Shown here: positions 1-6,769 of the stretch, one piece after another | Layout of the letters: each line of letters opens with the position of its first letter | Numbering within the stretch: the first letter of the stretch is position 1 | Assembly (NCBI GenBank): GCA_030731695.1 | Contig: JANQTK010000349.1 | Coordinates: 1 to 31,884, forward strand | Length of the DNA: 31,884 nucleotides | Direction: 5' to 3' | Source of the DNA: Polaribacter sp. | Lineage (GTDB): Bacteria; Bacteroidota; Bacteroidia; Flavobacteriales; Flavobacteriaceae | Notes under the pieces: generated by a model | What the model saw: the letters and a program-made list of their open reading frames with translations, nothing else | What the model was told of the DNA's origin: nothing | Database searches by the model: none | Position numbers and translations under genes: made by a program

Positions 1-119
1 CCATTTGTGTTATAGGAATCGTATGTTTTTCATCTTGCAGAAGTACTTCTTCTTCCTGTGGTTTAGCAGACAATGTACAAATCAACCAAACGACAATTCA
101 ACAAGTGAATGTATCTTAA
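1..119 (+). CDS. Small lipoprotein, C-terminal fragment
   Basis: The reading frame is open from base 3 to a TAA at 117-119 and encodes the last 38 residues of a protein whose start lies outside the window. It begins with a hydrophobic stretch (ICVIGIVCF), then a lipobox-like FSSC, then a Ser/Thr-rich segment (RSTSSSCGLADN) and a polar tail ending QQVNVS. This looks like a very small outer-membrane or periplasmic lipoprotein of about 27 mature residues, with no recognisable domain. A plus-strand intrinsic terminator 30 bases downstream supports this frame over the alternatives. The function is unknown. The call rests on a partial ORF, so it is moderate. Confidence 0.55.
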   Translation, partial: ICVIGIVCFSSCRSTSSSCGLADNVQINQTTIQQVNVS

Positions 120-150
120 TATCATTTGTTTCTTAACTTCAAATTCGATG

Positions 151-176
151 AATCCGCTTTTAGCGGATTTTTTTTG
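151..176 (+). terminator. Rho-independent terminator after the small lipoprotein
   Basis: A GC-containing hairpin (AATCCGC, short T-rich loop, GCGGATT) is followed directly by a run of eight T on the plus strand. The orientation fits transcription arriving from the left, ending the partial lipoprotein gene. Confidence 0.8.
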
Positions 177-264
177 CAATAACTTTACATTTAAGATACT
201 TTTATATAAAGTTTTAGGTTCGTTTTCTTGACCTATATTTTACAATTATAAAACATTTCAAGGC

Positions 265-272
265 TACTTTTG
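265..272 (+). promoter_or_regulatory. Putative -7 box for the LpxH-like operon
   Basis: TACTTTTG matches the Bacteroidota -7 consensus TAnnTTTG. No TTG -33 element is visible at the usual distance. Use of this box would give a leader of about 115 bases before the ATG at 393. That leader contains a 7-bp hairpin (TGCGAAA at 332-338 with TTTCGCA at 352-358). Confidence 0.35.
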
Positions 273-392
273 GTAAAATTCAAAAAGTACTATGTTGTTT
301 TTTACTAAAATTCAATTGTATTGTGCTTTCCTGCGAAATCAAAAATCATTGTTTCGCAATTTTCTGAAACCTCTTCTAATTTCAAAACATAC

Positions 393-1271
393 ATGAAAAA
401 AATAAAAAAACGACCTGTAGATTATGTTATAATTTCTGATGTGCATTTAGGAACCTATGGTTGTAAAGCAAAAGAATTGCTGAATTATTTGAAAACAATT
501 CAACCAAAAGTATTGATTTTAAATGGCGACATTATTGATATTTGGCAATTTAGCAAACACTATTTTCCAAAATCTCACATGAATGTTATCAAACAGATTA
601 CAGGAATGCTTTCCAAAAAAACTAGAGTTTATTATATCACTGGAAATCATGACGAAATGTTGCGAAAATTCAAAGGGTTTCACTTGGGAAGTTTTACCAT
701 TTTAAACAAATTGATTCTAGAATTAGACGGAAAAAAAGCTTGGATTTTTCATGGAGATGTTTTTGATATCACTATGAAACATTCAAAATGGTTGGCAAAA
801 TTGGGTGGAATTGGGTATGATGCACTCATTATTATAAACACTTTTATCAATTGGATTAGCAATTTGTTCGGATATGGAAAACTTTCGCTTTCTAAAAAAA
901 TCAAAAACAGTGTAAAAAGCGCCATCAAATTTGTCAATAACTTCGAAGAAACTGCTGCTGAGATTGCGATTGAAAACGAATATGATTATGTGATTTGCGG
1001 TCATATTCATCAACCAGAAATGAAAGAAATCAGGAATCAAAAAGGTAAAACAATGTATTTGAATTCAGGAGATTGGGTTGAAAATTTAACAGCTTTAGAA
1101 TATCAAAATAATGCCTGGTCATTATACGAATACGCAAAAGATCCTCTTGTGAAGGCTCTTTTAGAAAGCAAACCAACTGAAAAAAAATTATTGAAAAAGA
1201 AACAAAAAGAAAATGATTTTATGATTGATGAACTTTTAAAAGAGTTTGCCATACAAGCAAGTAAACGATAA
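393..1271 (+). CDS. LpxH-like metallophosphoesterase (UDP-2,3-diacylglucosamine diphosphatase family)
   Basis: This is a 292-residue calcineurin-like phosphoesterase. The full set of metal-binding motifs is present: DVH (16-18), GD (45-46), GNHDE (84-88), HGD (120-122) and GHIH (203-206). In this family LpxH hydrolyses UDP-2,3-diacylglucosamine to lipid X in lipid A synthesis at the inner face of the cytoplasmic membrane. The protein is longer than classical LpxH (about 240 residues), and its Lys-rich C-terminal tail suggests membrane or nucleic acid contact, so the exact substrate is not certain. The frame is open back to a TTG at 321, but the first ATG (393) begins just before the conserved domain and is preferred. 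The glycosyltransferase gene follows after 3 bases, so the two are almost certainly co-transcribed and may act on the same envelope glycolipid. Confidence 0.82.
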   Translation: MKKIKKRPVDYVIISDVHLGTYGCKAKELLNYLKTIQPKVLILNGDIIDIWQFSKHYFPKSHMNVIKQITGMLSKKTRVYYITGNHDEMLRKFKGFHLGSFTILNKLILELDGKKAWIFHGDVFDITMKHSKWLAKLGGIGYDALIIINTFINWISNLFGYGKLSLSKKIKNSVKSAIKFVNNFEETAAEIAIENEYDYVICGHIHQPEMKEIRNQKGKTMYLNSGDWVENLTALEYQNNAWSLYEYAKDPLVKALLESKPTEKKLLKKKQKENDFMIDELLKEFAIQASKR

Positions 1272-1274
1272 TTT

Positions 1275-2285
1275 ATGAAAATTTTATACGCTATTCAAGG
1301 TACTGGAAATGGACATTTAACTCGTGCCAAAGAGATTATTCCAATTCTAAAAGAAAAAGGTGATGTTGATATTTTAATTAGTGGAAATGAATGTGAAATT
1401 CAAATGGATTATCCTATCACCTACAAATTATATGGTTTGAACTATACTTTTGGAAAAAATGGTGGGATTGATTTTTGGAAAACCATTAAAAAAATTCGAT
1501 TGTTTCGTTTTTTTAGAGAAATTAGACAATTGCCCGTTAAAAATTATGATTTGGTGATCAATGATTTTGAACCAGTTTCAGCTTGGGCAGCCAAATTAAA
1601 AAATGTGAATTGCATTTCTCTCAGTCATCAAAATGCAGTTTTGGATGAAAAATCCCCAAAAAAAGGAAAATTTAGATTAGAAAAATTAATTTTAAGATAT
1701 TACGCACCTGCAACACGAAAATTTGGATTTCATTTTCAATCCTATAGTTCAGCTGTATTTACTCCCATCATTCGAAAACAAATTAGATACAGTACTATAA
1801 CTAATAAAGGACATTATTCTGTGTATTTGCCTTCTTACGACCACAATAAAATTATAGAGGTTTTGTCAGAAATCCCATTGATAAAATGGCATATTTTTTC
1901 AAAAAATGCATCCCAATTGATATTTAAAAAAAATATGGTAATATATCCAATCAACGAATTTGATTTCATTAAAAGCATTACATCTTGTGAAGGTGTATTG
2001 TGTGGAGCAGGATTCGAAACTCCTTCTGAAGCCTTATTTTTAGAAAAAAAATTGATGGTTATTCCTATGAAAAATCAATTTGAACAACAATGCAATGCAG
2101 CAGCTTTAGAAAAAATGGGTGTTCCAGTTATTAAAAGTTTAGAAAGAAAAAGATTGAAAAAAATTGCCAAATGGATTCATTCAGAACCTTCATATAAAGT
2201 CAATTATCCCGATATAACTGAAGAAATTTTAGAATCTATTTTGTTACCTTATTTCAATGAAAATTTGTTAACTACCACTCAATAA
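1275..2285 (+). CDS. MurG-like glycosyltransferase (GT-B fold)
   Basis: This is a 336-residue protein of the GT-B type. The N-terminal glycine-rich loop GTGNGHLTR (9-17) resembles the MurG/GT28 acceptor-side motif. The C-terminal donor-binding region contains a GAGFETPSEAL segment followed by PMKNQFEQQCNA, the usual nucleotide-sugar pocket pattern in which an acidic residue contacts the sugar. There is no signal peptide or clear membrane segment, so it is probably a peripheral cytoplasmic enzyme. It follows the LpxH-like gene by 3 bases, suggesting a glycolipid or cell-envelope role; donor and acceptor cannot be told from sequence. Its 3' end overlaps the 3' end of convergent ung by 14 bases, with no terminator between them. 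Confidence 0.75.
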   Translation: MKILYAIQGTGNGHLTRAKEIIPILKEKGDVDILISGNECEIQMDYPITYKLYGLNYTFGKNGGIDFWKTIKKIRLFRFFREIRQLPVKNYDLVINDFEPVSAWAAKLKNVNCISLSHQNAVLDEKSPKKGKFRLEKLILRYYAPATRKFGFHFQSYSSAVFTPIIRKQIRYSTITNKGHYSVYLPSYDHNKIIEVLSEIPLIKWHIFSKNASQLIFKKNMVIYPINEFDFIKSITSCEGVLCGAGFETPSEALFLEKKLMVIPMKNQFEQQCNAAALEKMGVPVIKSLERKRLKKIAKWIHSEPSYKVNYPDITEEILESILLPYFNENLLTTTQ

Positions 2286-2937
2286 TAGGTTTACTCATAT
2301 TTTCGAGCATTTTATTTGTTTTGGAAAAATGTTTGTTTCCAAACCAATACCCCCTATTGGCACTTAATGGTGAAGGATGACCCGTTGTTAAAACGCAGTG
2401 CTTTTTTAAATCAATCAACTTCATTTTTTGTTTAGCAAATCCGCCCCAAAGTAAAAAAACAACATGCGTTTTTTCTTTAGAAATTTGTTGAATCACTGCA
2501 TCTGTAAAAGTTTCCCAACCTTTTTTTTGATGACTTCCTGCTTCATTGGCTCTCACTGTTAACGTGGCATTTAACATCAAAACGCCTTGTTTTGCCCATT
2601 TTTCAAGATTGCCACTTTGTGGATAAGGCACATTTAAATCTGCTGATAATTCTTTAAAAATATTGATCAAGGATGGTGGATGTGAAATGCCATCATGAAC
2701 CGAAAAACACAAACCATTTGCTTGATTTGGACCATGATAAGGATCTTGCCCAATAATCACAACTTTCAAATTATCAAAACTACAATAATCAAAAGCAGCA
2801 AATATTTCACTTCCTTTTGGATAACAAGTGTACTGTTTATATTCCGTTTTTACGAACTCTGAAAGTGAATCGAAATACGGTTTATCAAATTCCGTTTGTA
2901 AAATATTTTTCCAACTATCCGCTATTTTTACTTGCAT
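2272..2937 (-). CDS. ung: Uracil-DNA glycosylase (family 1)
   Basis: This 221-residue enzyme removes uracil from DNA to start base excision repair in the cytoplasm. The water-activating loop GQDPYH (63-68, catalytic Asp65) is intact, as are the uracil-binding segment NGLCFSV and the DNA-intercalation loop HPSPLS (187-192) with its catalytic His. Length and motif order match family 1. The ATG at 2937 lies 18 bases after the transcription start expected from the minus-strand -7 box at 2962-2969. It diverges from mutS2, with only 37 bases between start codons, and converges on the glycosyltransferase with a 14-base overlap of coding ends. Confidence 0.97.
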   Translation of the reverse strand: MQVKIADSWKNILQTEFDKPYFDSLSEFVKTEYKQYTCYPKGSEIFAAFDYCSFDNLKVVIIGQDPYHGPNQANGLCFSVHDGISHPPSLINIFKELSADLNVPYPQSGNLEKWAKQGVLMLNATLTVRANEAGSHQKKGWETFTDAVIQQISKEKTHVVFLLWGGFAKQKMKLIDLKKHCVLTTGHPSPLSANRGYWFGNKHFSKTNKMLENMSKPIIEW

Positions 2938-2944
2938 TGTTTCT

Positions 2945-2952
2945 TATTTTTG
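2945..2952 (+). promoter_or_regulatory. -7 box of the mutS2 promoter
   Basis: TATTTTTG is an exact match to TAnnTTTG. It predicts a transcription start near 2959, about 16 bases before the TTG start codon of mutS2 at 2975. It lies 10 bases from the opposing ung -7 box. Confidence 0.6.
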
Positions 2953-2961
2953 CAGGGATTT

Positions 2962-2969
2962 CAAAGATA
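2962..2969 (-). promoter_or_regulatory. -7 box of the ung promoter
   Basis: On the minus strand this reads TATCTTTG, an exact TAnnTTTG match. The predicted transcription start near 2955 gives ung an 18-base leader. The polymerase footprint must overlap that of the mutS2 promoter. Confidence 0.6.
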
Positions 2970-2974
2970 ACATT

Positions 2975-5179
2975 TTGGGTAAAAACATATCAGAAAAAAC
3001 ATTACAAGATTTAGAATTTTTAACGGTTTTAAAACATGTTTCAGCACATTGTATTTCTGGTTTAGGAAAAGAAAAAGTACTTGAAATTAAACCTTTTTAT
3101 TCCAGAAAAGAACTTTTTAAAGAGTTGCATTTGGTAAATGAATATGTATCATCTTTTCAAAATGATAACAGAGTTCCCAATCATGGTTTTGATGATATTA
3201 CGGATAGTGTCAAAAGATTGGCTATTGAAAATAGTTTTATTGAAACGGAAGCTTTTTTAAAAGTTGCTAAAACATCACTCACTGTGAATGAGTTGATTTT
3301 GTTTTTCAAAAAATTTCAAATGTTATTTCCCACTTTCTTTGAATTGACTCAGAAAATCGAATTCACAACCTATATCAATGACGAAATCAAACAAATCATT
3401 GAAATTTCTGGCGAAGTAAAGAACAATGCCTCACCAGAATTGAAACAAATCAGAAAAGATATCAATTCAATTCGTGGAAAAATTGGCGCAAGTTTTTCGA
3501 GTGCATTATCCAAAGCAATAGCAGCAGGATATTTAGATGATATTAAAGAAACTGTCATTGACAATCAGCGTGTTTTGGCTGTCATGGCAATGCATAGAAG
3601 AAAAGTGGAAGGCAGTTTGTTAGGAGCTTCAAAATCAGGTGGTATTGTTTATATTGCGCCTCAAGCAACTTTAGCTTATTCGCGCGAATATCAAAATTTG
3701 TTGTACGAAGAGAAACAAGAAATCATCAAAATTTTACGTGATTTAGCTACGACAATTCGTCCATTTGTCTCACTTTTAGAGGAATATCTTACATTTTTAA
3801 CGCACTTAGATGTGATTGGCGCAAAAGCAAAATATGCGCATCAACATCAAGGGGTGTTGCCTAAAATTACCAAGACTAAAAAGATTTTCTTCAAGAATGC
3901 GTATCATCCTATTTTGTGGAAAAAAAACAAAGAAAATAAGATTGATACTGTTTCTCAAAGCATCACTTTGCATGAAAAACAGCAGATTATTGTTATTTCA
4001 GGACCCAATGCTGGTGGAAAAAGTATCACTTTAAAAACCATTGGATTGCTGCAAGTAATGTTGCAAAGTGGTTTGTTAATTCCAGTTGATGAACGCAGTG
4101 AATCCTATATTTTTGACACCATTCTTACAGATATTGGAGATAATCAATCTATTGAAAATCAATTAAGTACATATAGTTATCGATTGAAAAATATGCGCCA
4201 TTTTCTAAAAAAATGCGATGAAAATACTTTGTTTTTAATTGATGAATTTGGCACAGGAACAGACCCAGAATTAGGAGGTGCTTTGGCTGAAATTTTCTTA
4301 GAAGAGTTTTATAATAACAAAGCTTTCGGAATTATTACCACGCATTACTCCAATTTAAAAGTCTTGGCAAACGAATTGGAAAACGTAACCAATGCCAACA
4401 TGCAGTTTGATGAACGAACTTTAGAACCTTTGTATAAATTGTTTGTAGGACAAGCAGGAAGTTCATTCACGTTTGAAGTAGCACAAAAAAATGGCATTCC
4501 ATTTAGTTTGATTAACAAAGCAAAAAAAAGAGTTGAAAATGAAAAAATACGTTTAGATAAAACCATTTCTAAACTACAACAAGAGCGAAATCGCCTGCAA
4601 AAAAATTCAGAAAACCTAGAAAAGCAACAACATAAAGAACTTGAATATTTAGAAAATTTACAGCAAAAGGAACAAAAAATTCAGGAAAAACTTGAAGGAT
4701 TTCAAGAATTGTATGATAACAATCAAAAAATGCTGTCTTTTGGAAGAAAGATGAACGAGTTTTTGAATAAGTTTTTTCAGACAAATAATAAAAAAGAATT
4801 GCTAGCGAGTTTCAATAAATGGGTTGCTGACGAACGGGTAAAACATTTGAAAAAAAATCCTGAAAAGCCAAAAACAGTTTCTCAAAAACAACAAGCCATT
4901 ATTCATAAAAAAAGACAAGAAGAAATCATTCAACAAGTAGAAAATGAAGTCTTGAAAAAAGTGGTGAAAGTGCGTGAAGAAAAGAAAATTGAAGCTGAAA
5001 AAGTTGCCAAAGAAAAGCAAGATTACCATTTTAAAATCAATGACAGAGTGCGAATTATTGATTCAAATTCTGTTGGCACTATTGATAAAATTGAAAAAAA
5101 AACGGTCGTTATCAATTATGGAATTTTCACAACTAAAACGAGTTTAGACAAATTGGAATTGGTTGAAAAAGCCAAATAA
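2975..5179 (+). CDS. mutS2: MutS2 family ATPase, Smr-less
   Basis: This is a 734-residue MutS-family ATPase. The core and clamp helices are followed by Walker A GPNAGGKS (343-350) and the Walker B and signature stretch DEFGTGTDPE (423-432). A long Lys/Glu/Gln-rich coiled coil (about 515-680) and a small KOW-like beta domain at the end (FKINDRVRIID onward, about 688-734) complete it. MutS2 proteins act in suppression of homologous recombination or in ribosome-collision rescue, not in classical mismatch repair. The Smr endonuclease domain that ends many Firmicute MutS2 proteins is absent. The start is TTG: the conserved family N-terminus (ISEKTLQDLEF) begins four codons later and there is no nearby ATG. 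Extending to an ATG at 2828 would run antisense through ung and upstream of the promoter, so it is rejected. Confidence 0.9.
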   Translation: MGKNISEKTLQDLEFLTVLKHVSAHCISGLGKEKVLEIKPFYSRKELFKELHLVNEYVSSFQNDNRVPNHGFDDITDSVKRLAIENSFIETEAFLKVAKTSLTVNELILFFKKFQMLFPTFFELTQKIEFTTYINDEIKQIIEISGEVKNNASPELKQIRKDINSIRGKIGASFSSALSKAIAAGYLDDIKETVIDNQRVLAVMAMHRRKVEGSLLGASKSGGIVYIAPQATLAYSREYQNLLYEEKQEIIKILRDLATTIRPFVSLLEEYLTFLTHLDVIGAKAKYAHQHQGVLPKITKTKKIFFKNAYHPILWKKNKENKIDTVSQSITLHEKQQIIVISGPNAGGKSITLKTIGLLQVMLQSGLLIPVDERSESYIFDTILTDIGDNQSIENQLSTYSYRLKNMRHFLKKCDENTLFLIDEFGTGTDPELGGALAEIFLEEFYNNKAFGIITTHYSNLKVLANELENVTNANMQFDERTLEPLYKLFVGQAGSSFTFEVAQKNGIPFSLINKAKKRVENEKIRLDKTISKLQQERNRLQKNSENLEKQQHKELEYLENLQQKEQKIQEKLEGFQELYDNNQKMLSFGRKMNEFLNKFFQTNNKKELLASFNKWVADERVKHLKKNPEKPKTVSQKQQAIIHKKRQEEIIQQVENEVLKKVVKVREEKKIEAEKVAKEKQDYHFKINDRVRIIDSNSVGTIDKIEKKTVVINYGIFTTKTSLDKLELVEKAK

Positions 5180-5226
5180 TTTTTTTTGATAAATCAAGAA
5201 TACTTTTCAAAGCTTAAATTCTTAAA

Positions 5227-5304
5227 ATCAGTTAAAGTCTGTTAAGAATCTATTAAAGTCCGATTTTTACTGAAACGTTTTTTAAAAATAAGTGTCTATT
5301 AAGA
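5227..5304 (+). promoter_or_regulatory. Array of TTAA direct repeats upstream of the small exported protein
   Basis: Four copies of an 11-bp motif RTCWRTTAARR are seen: ATCAGTTAAAG (5227), GTCTGTTAAGA (5237), ATCTATTAAAG (5248) and GTCTATTAAGA (5294). The first three TTAA cores start at 5232, 5242 and 5253, that is at 10-11 bp helical phasing on one face of the DNA. The fourth core is at 5299, 33 bases before the ATG. Two further TTAAA words lie at 5214 and 5222. Tandem direct repeats with this spacing are typical of OmpR/PhoB-type response regulator sites. The identity of the binding protein is an inference. Confidence 0.5.
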
Positions 5305-5331
5305 AAATACATAAAACTTAATACACACATT

Positions 5332-5676
5332 ATGAGAAATTTAAAATCAATCATTGCTATCTTACTTTTTAGTTTGACAATTTCTTTTTCAGCAAATGCG
5401 ATAGAAAAAGATCCATCAAAAGTAACCTCAGAATTGCGTTCTGAAATCATGAAATTCCTTGGAAATAAAATTCCATTAGAATTGAAATCAACTTCAACAG
5501 CCGAAGTTTCATTTATGATCAACAACCAAAATGAGTTAGTTGTCATTGATGTAGATTCTAATTTAAAAGATTTCAATTCGTTTGTGAAAAATAAATTGAA
5601 TTATAAAAAAATCAATACAAAAGGTATTCAAAAAGGTGAAATTTATAGAATGCCTGTGAAAATTAAAACAAAATGA
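5332..5676 (+). CDS. Small exported protein with a TonB C-terminal-like fold
   Basis: This 114-residue protein has a clear Sec signal peptide: a short basic N-terminus, a hydrophobic core (IIAILLFSLTISF) and an ANA cleavage site after residue 23. The mature 91 residues show a beta-turn-beta pattern (AEVSFMINNQNELVVIDVD), a helix (DFNSFVKNKLNY) and a final strand (YRMPVKI). This resembles the C-terminal domain of TonB/energy-transducer proteins but without the membrane anchor and Pro-rich linker. It is probably periplasmic. The function is unknown; binding to a TonB-dependent receptor plug or to a sensor is a guess. It is a single-gene unit with a possible response-regulator site array upstream and a hairpin terminator downstream (5748-5775). 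Confidence 0.75.
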   Translation: MRNLKSIIAILLFSLTISFSANAIEKDPSKVTSELRSEIMKFLGNKIPLELKSTSTAEVSFMINNQNELVVIDVDSNLKDFNSFVKNKLNYKKINTKGIQKGEIYRMPVKIKTK

Positions 5677-5747
5677 TAACAACTGTTGGTTAGTTGATGC
5701 TCAAATTTCAGTTTTCAATAAATTGTTTTTGGGCATTTTTAAAAAAT

Positions 5748-5775
5748 AAAACTCTTGAAGAAATTCAAAAGTTTT
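5748..5775. terminator. Bidirectional hairpin terminator between convergent genes
   Basis: AAAACTCTTGAA (5748-5759) pairs with TTCAAAAGTTTT (5764-5775), 12 bp with one mismatch and a GAAA loop. A/T runs on each side let it serve both the small exported protein (plus) and the RskA-like lipoprotein (minus). Its first 20 bases recur in inverted orientation at 7498-7531. Confidence 0.65.
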
Positions 5776-5798
5776 ATCATTTTAAAATGTATCATTTA

Positions 5799-6695
5799 TT
5801 ATCTAGAAACTGTTCCACTTAAAACTGCTAATGGTCCTTTTCCCATGGTTAAAACAGTATGATTCATAGCATTTGTTGGCACCATATGTGCTAATGGTTT
5901 CAAAGTAAAAGGCGCTGAGCTATTATCTGGAAATGGCTCAATAGAAACAACAATTGTAGCTCCTTTTAAATCGGTAGGAAAATTAACTCCACCTGCAGCT
6001 CCTCTTAAATAATCTTCACCAGGAAAAGGTGGTCCACTATTAACAATACCCTTATAAGGAGAGGAAGAAAAATTGTCATCAGCCATATTTACTTGAGTAA
6101 AAGTTCCTGTGCTTATTGGTGTTCCATTTAGTACAACCCAACCTTCATATTTCCATCCTTCAGTTAATTTTGGTAACCCTAAACCTGCTATAGGACTAGC
6201 GCCAGAGTTATCTAAAAACCAAACTCCACTAGCTTCATTAGAATCGTCTGAATCAGTTGGAGTCGCTAAAATATATTTTCCCCAAGAATTATTAAACGAT
6301 TTTATTGAACTATCAGCGGCAACAACTATGTTATCAGAATTAACATTTGCCGTTTTTCCTGAAAAATCTCCTGCTAAAATTTTTGTTGATGCTGGTGCTG
6401 GATCAGGATCTACAGCAGGTTCAACTGACAAAACAAAAGTAGTCGCATTATTTAAATCATCACTATTCACAACAAAAGTTTGTGGAAATTGAACGCTTGT
6501 AAATGTCCCTGTACTAACTGGTTTACCATTTACAATTAACCAACCTTCATAAACAAAATTTGCTCCCAAAGTTTCTAATCCCTGAAAATTGGTAGTTAAA
6601 ACTGCTGTAGTTGGTAAGTTTTCTTCATTACTATCACATGACGCAAAAACAATGGCAATCATTGATAAATAAACTAAATTTAAAAATTTTCTCAT
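5799..6695 (-). CDS. Lipoprotein with two RskA-like (anti-sigma-K C-terminal) domains
   Basis: This is a 298-residue lipoprotein. The lipobox VFASC puts the lipid-modified cysteine at residue 20, followed by an acidic DSNEEN linker consistent with surface or outer-membrane sorting. The mature part holds two copies of one domain. Copy 1 has YEGWLIVNGKPVSTGTF (49-65) and FVLSVEP (87-93); copy 2 has YEGWVVLNGTPISTGTF (183-199) and IVVSIEP (248-254). This pattern (aromatic, GW, short turn NGxP, S/GTF, then V-x-EP) is that of the extracytoplasmic C-terminal domain of anti-sigma-K factors (RskA). There is no transmembrane helix, no anti-sigma zinc-finger domain and no sigma factor nearby, so it is not itself an anti-sigma factor. 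It lies 74 bases downstream of a Crp/Fnr regulator on the same strand. Its role is unknown. Confidence 0.8.
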   Translation of the reverse strand: MRKFLNLVYLSMIAIVFASCDSNEENLPTTAVLTTNFQGLETLGANFVYEGWLIVNGKPVSTGTFTSVQFPQTFVVNSDDLNNATTFVLSVEPAVDPDPAPASTKILAGDFSGKTANVNSDNIVVAADSSIKSFNNSWGKYILATPTDSDDSNEASGVWFLDNSGASPIAGLGLPKLTEGWKYEGWVVLNGTPISTGTFTQVNMADDNFSSSPYKGIVNSGPPFPGEDYLRGAAGGVNFPTDLKGATIVVSIEPFPDNSSAPFTLKPLAHMVPTNAMNHTVLTMGKGPLAVLSGTVSR

Positions 6696-6723
6696 TTTAT
6701 ATTGTTTAAATTAATATTTGAAA

Positions 6724-6731
6724 CAAAATTA
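6724..6731 (-). promoter_or_regulatory. Possible -7 box for the RskA-like lipoprotein
   Basis: On the minus strand this reads TAATTTTG, an exact TAnnTTTG match 28 bases upstream of the lipoprotein ATG. No -33 element is seen at a normal distance. It would let the lipoprotein be transcribed separately from the Crp/Fnr gene, whose stop is at 6770. Confidence 0.4.
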
Positions 6732-6769
6732 TAATCAAATTAAATTTTGAAATGTTAGCCACCGAACTT

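Noticed and set aside
1..125. Minus-strand reading with a signal-peptide-like N-terminus (IVVWLICTLSAKPQ) that would need a one-base frameshift near 97
   Set aside because: It needs an assumed frameshift. The plus-strand frame in the same bases gives a lipoprotein-like end followed by a correctly oriented terminator.
321..392. N-terminal extension of the LpxH-like protein from TTG 321
   Set aside because: The added 24 residues do not match the family, and the ATG at 393 starts right before the metal-binding core.
6109..6492. 127-residue plus-strand ORF
   Set aside because: Fully antisense to the lipoprotein gene, which has a lipobox and repeated domains; Pro/Ser/Thr-rich shadow of that repeat.
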